Positions 60,027 through 64,000 of a stretch of 64,000 bases of DNA are shown one piece after another. Position 1 is the stretch's first letter. Every line of letters starts with the position of its first letter. This DNA comes from Coffea arabica (lineage: Eukaryota > Streptophyta > Magnoliopsida > Gentianales > Rubiaceae). The stretch spans positions 14,092,001-14,156,000 of the forward strand of contig NC_092312.1 in the NCBI RefSeq assembly GCF_036785885.1. Reading direction: 5' to 3'. The notes beneath the pieces are model-generated. The model saw only the letters and a list, made by a program, of their open reading frames with translations. It did no database searches and had not been told where the DNA came from. Both the position numbers and the translations under genes were made by a program.

Positions 60027-60180
60027 GTTGTTTGGATTGCAAATTTGGGAAGAGTTTTTAGGGAAAAATTACAAGAGCACATTCAGGGATATGTGGTGTA
60101 TGTGAGATAAACAAATAATTAAAATATGTGTAAAATGAATATTCTCGAAAAACAGAAAATTCTCCACCAAAATATGGCAT
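60027..60180 (+). repeat. partial GTTTGGAT-type MITE
   Basis: Begins TTGTTTGGATTGCAAATTTG and contains GGTGTATGTGAGATAAACAAA, phrases of the foldback family arm. The right end is unclear. Confidence 0.42.
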
Positions 60181-63100
60181 CCATATATCTGGGAAGATAA
60201 TTTTGCATTTTTTTCCCATTCCTTACTTAGGAGCTTTGAAAGAAAAAAAATTAAAAGAAAACCAAGTTTGGCTACATTTACAGTAAGAGAGAAAATTAAA
60301 GTTAGAGTCGCTTGGTGTAGTGGGTTGGCAGCATCTAGACTACTTTAAATGCATGTTCCAATCCATCTTACAGGGACAAGAAGAATGAATCAGTTCAAGA
60401 CTATAAAGCAGAACCTACAACAAAGTATCAATTCCATCTTTTCCAAATATGATGCACAACTAGCCCCTGCTCAGGCTATCTATGGTATCAAATTATACCC
60501 TACTTATTAGAAAACCATCTAAGTACAGAACAGATAAATAATCTTTGAAATCTCATTACATTCCTTTTTTCCTCTTCTTCCTTTTCCGGTCCTTCTGAAC
60601 TTCCAACCAAAGGAAACAACAATTTTATCTTTTGTTCTAAAAACCCAATCCTTGAGTAAGCCAAGAGAGAGTGGATCAATTGCACGCTTGAAGCCAGTCC
60701 ATCTAGCACATAGTACTGCTAGAGAGTGAGAAGCCAAACTCGAACTATCAACTCTCAGCAAAATACCCGGCACTTGATGCAAAATGTGGAGCGCAAGCCA
60801 CGTAACCTGTTACCTAATTAAGAGCTCTTTTACTAAGGTATTCATCTTGACTGCAGTTTTACTTTCCAACAGCATCTCCTTTTTTTATGTGATAGATTCT
60901 GATAGCACCTTGTACATTGAGATTCTAAGAAAAAGCCTAATGCAACATGCATCTCTGTGCAAGGAATAAACAGCCAGGGCAACTTCATTTGATATAGTTA
61001 TTGATTAGTACTTTCATGCCTCAACCCAACAAAGAAAAGTATGCTTCCACTTTAGTTTTTGAAGCATGACTTCCCCCATAACTGCATTCTATATGCAGAT
61101 ATTCATGCACAAGGTTCTTTTCAAATTCTGACAAGCTTTTTCATGCCTCTTTTCAAATTCTGAAAAGCTTTTTTATGACAAGGCCACCTCTGCTGTTCAT
61201 TTTATCTCCGTGTCCTGTCATTTTATCATTGCATTTGTTCTCACCGCTCTAGTTTCATTCTTATTGGTGGTAAAACCAATTCATGCTACTCCTTATTTTT
61301 CTTTTTCATTAGCTTTCACCTGATGTTTTGGTCTGTTTGATTCTATTTCAAAGACTAATTTCCTCTTCTTTCTTTTTCCCCCAACAACCATCCACAATCT
61401 GATTGCCTGTGCTTTTGTGCATCTATAACTTTTGGTGGTGCTCTCTTCCCCTCATCACAACACCTACCTTCTCTATTCCTATGACACTAATATCCGCCAA
61501 AAGCCCAACTCCTAAATGGCTATTCATTTCAGCTACCTCTCCCAAAAATATTCTCATGACGTAGCCTTTGCCACCTCCAGGCATCATTCCCTCTCCTATA
61601 TGAATGCCATGCTGCTGGCCAAAATCCCAAAGTAAAACCTAAACTGCAGGTTAAAATGCACCAAACTCGACTCAACTAAAGCTTCCTCTCATGCTATTTG
61701 TAATTATGGAGTCAGTTTTTTTAATAATTCATTCTCTCGTGCTATGCAGCATCAATGCTATAAGCAGTGCTCTCTGGCCAACCTAAGACATTCATTTCCC
61801 ATTGATCCTGACACAGATCCATAAATGCAATTGACTAATAGGGACTAGTCAAGTATTAATCATCATAAATGGAGAATGAAATGGGAGTTTTGGAGATTAT
61901 TTGAAATCTATCACAAGTTTAAAGGGCCACCTCATGAAATTTAAGTGAAGTCTAGATCAGGTGGATTGAGCTAGTGGTAAGGGCCGTATTTTATCTTAAA
62001 GGTTGAAAGAGAAAATTATATAGGTTCTGCCATATAATTGGGTTCAGAGTGCTGCCACGAGTTGGACAGAGAGGTGGGTATCACTCTACAATATCATAGG
62101 GCTAAGACTAGTGGATGAGTGACAGGTGTGAATGAGTAAAAGCTAGCATCTGTCAACATAGGAGGCTTGTCAGGAGGGAGGGAGAGAGAGAGAGAGAAGA
62201 AGAACAACAACAAGAACAAGAACAAGAACAAAAAGAAGGGTGCTTTCCATCACATTATTAAGCAAAATGAGACACAATGAGATTACTGTTACAACGAACA
62301 CTAAGCCTGTCAATGCATAATCTACACAAGGCGATGACCGTGAGAAGATATTCCCTGTTCTGGGTAAATGAAAAGGATATCACCAGTCTGTCACTTGAAA
62401 ATTTCTAGTACAATGGAGCTTACCAGCTTTTACATTATATTTGTCATATTATCTGATACAAGAACCAGTAGTAGATTCAAATCAAACTGGAACTGGTAAA
62501 GTTCATGCAGTAGGATAGAGATTTACTAAAGCAATTGAAATAAGGCTAATGTTGCTCAAAAGTGACACAAGACACCAATTAATGTAAAAATCTTAATGTA
62601 CAAAATGATTTCAGTAATGAGATTCACGATTTTACATGCATAATTACTAGGCAGCTCAATTTATCTAGCCAACACCATCAATATTTGAGAATAATCAAGA
62701 ATTCTTGTTCTCTGCATCCATCCAATTTGTCTTAAAATTTCCAAATTAAACTCCTTGTGAAGGACAAAAACATTTTAAAGAAAACCTACTTTCTGTACCT
62801 CATCAAAATTTGCCTCCAAGCACACCAGATTTTACCAAAGATGCTTCCACCAAAATCCACCAAAAACAAAACTACAAAACGAGAATCTAATTGTGGTGCT
62901 ATTACAGAAGTAAAAATAGATTATATAAATTCCAGATGCCTCTTTAGTTAACACTTATTTCAGATCATTTCATCTGAAATATCACAAAACCAACACTCAT
63001 CACATCCATCTTTCTCCAATACGTTGTATTGGTTTAGCTAACCATACACTTGCAACAATCACATAGCAGTAAAATCAACCTATAGTCAAAAGGATGCACA

Positions 63101-63361
63101 AAGACCCATAATTTGCATTAGAGATACAAACATGACATCAACTTATATTCAAAAGGTAATTATTTCGTGATGTGCACATATATATCACGACATATTTTCT
63201 TATTTCTAACATGGACCCAAGTTCAGGATAACATGCCAAAAAGTTTACATAATTTAACTGTTAAAGGGACATGCAGAGAGTTATACTTCAACAAAAAGCA
63301 TAATTCCCTACTACAACTACAGATAGCTTAGAAGCATCGGTGCATTATTGCAAGTAACTCT

Positions 63362-63486
63362 TCATTTTGTGAATCTATACTATAGGTGCCCCGCTTACTG
63401 CTTTCCCTATAAAGTCATTCCAGTCATTTTGCGAATCTAACGCATAGTCCTCTGCTCCACTTCTTTCCCTATAAAGTCATTCCAGT
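63362..63486. repeat. 62-bp imperfect tandem duplication
   Basis: Two units beginning TCATTTTG(T/C)GAATCTA and each containing CTTTCCCTATAAAGTCATTC. Non-coding. Confidence 0.8.
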
Positions 63487-64000
63487 AATACCACAGACTA
63501 CAATAGTTTCTGATTTAAATTTTGCATTAATTACTCAAATATATTTAAATAACACGCAACAAAACCAAACCTCCATTAGCAAACTGAGCATGTCCCGTCA
63601 CAGCACAACTTCAGCAACATTACCACTCCCCTAACTGTAAGTAGCCTTAGCAACCAAGAGAAGAAAAAAAATCTTCCGCACATCTTATTAAGTTTCCAAT
63701 CCTCGCCCCAATGAAATTGGCAAAGTAACAAAACAAGCAATACCAATACCCAGCAGGACAGTAAGATCTATGAACTCGTAAACAAATCAAAGCAGGATCT
63801 ACCATCATTGAATGCTACTGAAAATTTTCAAGGACACCTTGTAATCCACTTGCAGAGTGGATCTCAAAGGCAATATATCAGCATATTACCCTTGATCACC
63901 ACCATTTTCAGATCACAATCAAACATTAGAACAACATTGTCGAGATTCTTCAGATCTCTAAGTTGGCAAAACTGTGCCTATTGAATACCCAAATTCACCA

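Larger units (their letters stand above)
58329..64000 (-). other. probable first intron of the Rab gene, no other gene
   Basis: If the Rab gene is intact, this is its intron 1 (over 5.6 kb) running off the window. It contains T and A runs at about 59617-59640 and 59695-59720 that could pair, a GTTTGGAT-type MITE near 60027-60180, a GA/AAC-rich simple stretch at 62179-62240, and tandem 62-bp units at 63362-63486. No coding sequence is recognised. Confidence 0.55.

Noticed and set aside
60301..60375. tRNA-like segment (TGTAGTGGGTTGGCA...GTTCCAATCC)
   Set aside because: The ends do not pair as an acceptor stem, so it is not a tRNA gene; a SINE relic is possible but unsupported.
61960..62080. 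tRNA-like segment (GAGCTAGTGGTAAGGG...GGGTTCAGAG)
   Set aside because: A-box and B-box spacing is poor and no cloverleaf can be drawn; at most a decayed SINE.
1..64000. CRISPR arrays, operons and bacterial-type features
   Set aside because: The window is plant nuclear DNA; no regularly spaced direct repeats of that kind are present.

Overview
This is a gene-poor, AT-rich eudicot nuclear genome window. The evidence is GT-AG spliced plant transcription-factor genes, a plant MIR399 cluster, and many plant transposon types (Mutator-like, hAT-like, foldback MITEs, Copia-like LTRs). I cannot name the species from sequence alone.

Layout. 1-3.3 kb is intergenic and holds a 1.7 kb Mutator-type element with a hAT-type MITE nested inside. 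3.3-6.0 kb (minus strand) is a complete three-exon R2R3-MYB of the TT2/subgroup 5 type; a Mutator-type element sits in intron 2, and that intron begins with GC instead of GT. 7.1-11.0 kb holds two further TIR elements. 11.7-23.1 kb has no protein gene but carries four MIR399-type hairpins about 3-5 kb apart: two on plus, one clearly on minus and one probably on minus. Three of them have paired PHR1-binding (P1BS) sites upstream. Between them lie a 2.3 kb Copia-like LTR element with a 5-bp target duplication and a 0.58 kb TIR element. 24.6-25.0 kb is a processed LSM1 pseudogene. 28.1-28.5 kb is a solo LTR. 32.2-33.0 kb (plus) is a three-exon HLH/ACT-like regulator gene. 37.1-40.4 kb holds a Mutator-type derivative with a perfect 9-bp duplication, the second hAT-type MITE and a 308 bp foldback MITE. 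46.0-47.2 kb (plus) is a complete group IIe WRKY gene of the WRKY65/69 type. 51.7-57.1 kb is a 5.4 kb Mutator-like element with a decayed MURA transposase and, on the opposite strand, a GRF zinc-finger reading frame. 57.9-58.3 kb (minus) is the last exon of a RABA1-type Rab GTPase; its first exon is not in the window.

How parts relate. The protein genes are independent single genes. The coordinated unit is the MIR399 cluster: miR399 silences PHO2 (a ubiquitin-conjugating E2) under phosphate starvation, and PHR-type MYBs activate MIR399 through P1BS sites, which are present here just upstream of the hairpins. The other system is a transposon family: the decayed 5.4 kb Mutator-like element shares its termini with several gene-less elements in the window, one of them inside the MYB gene.
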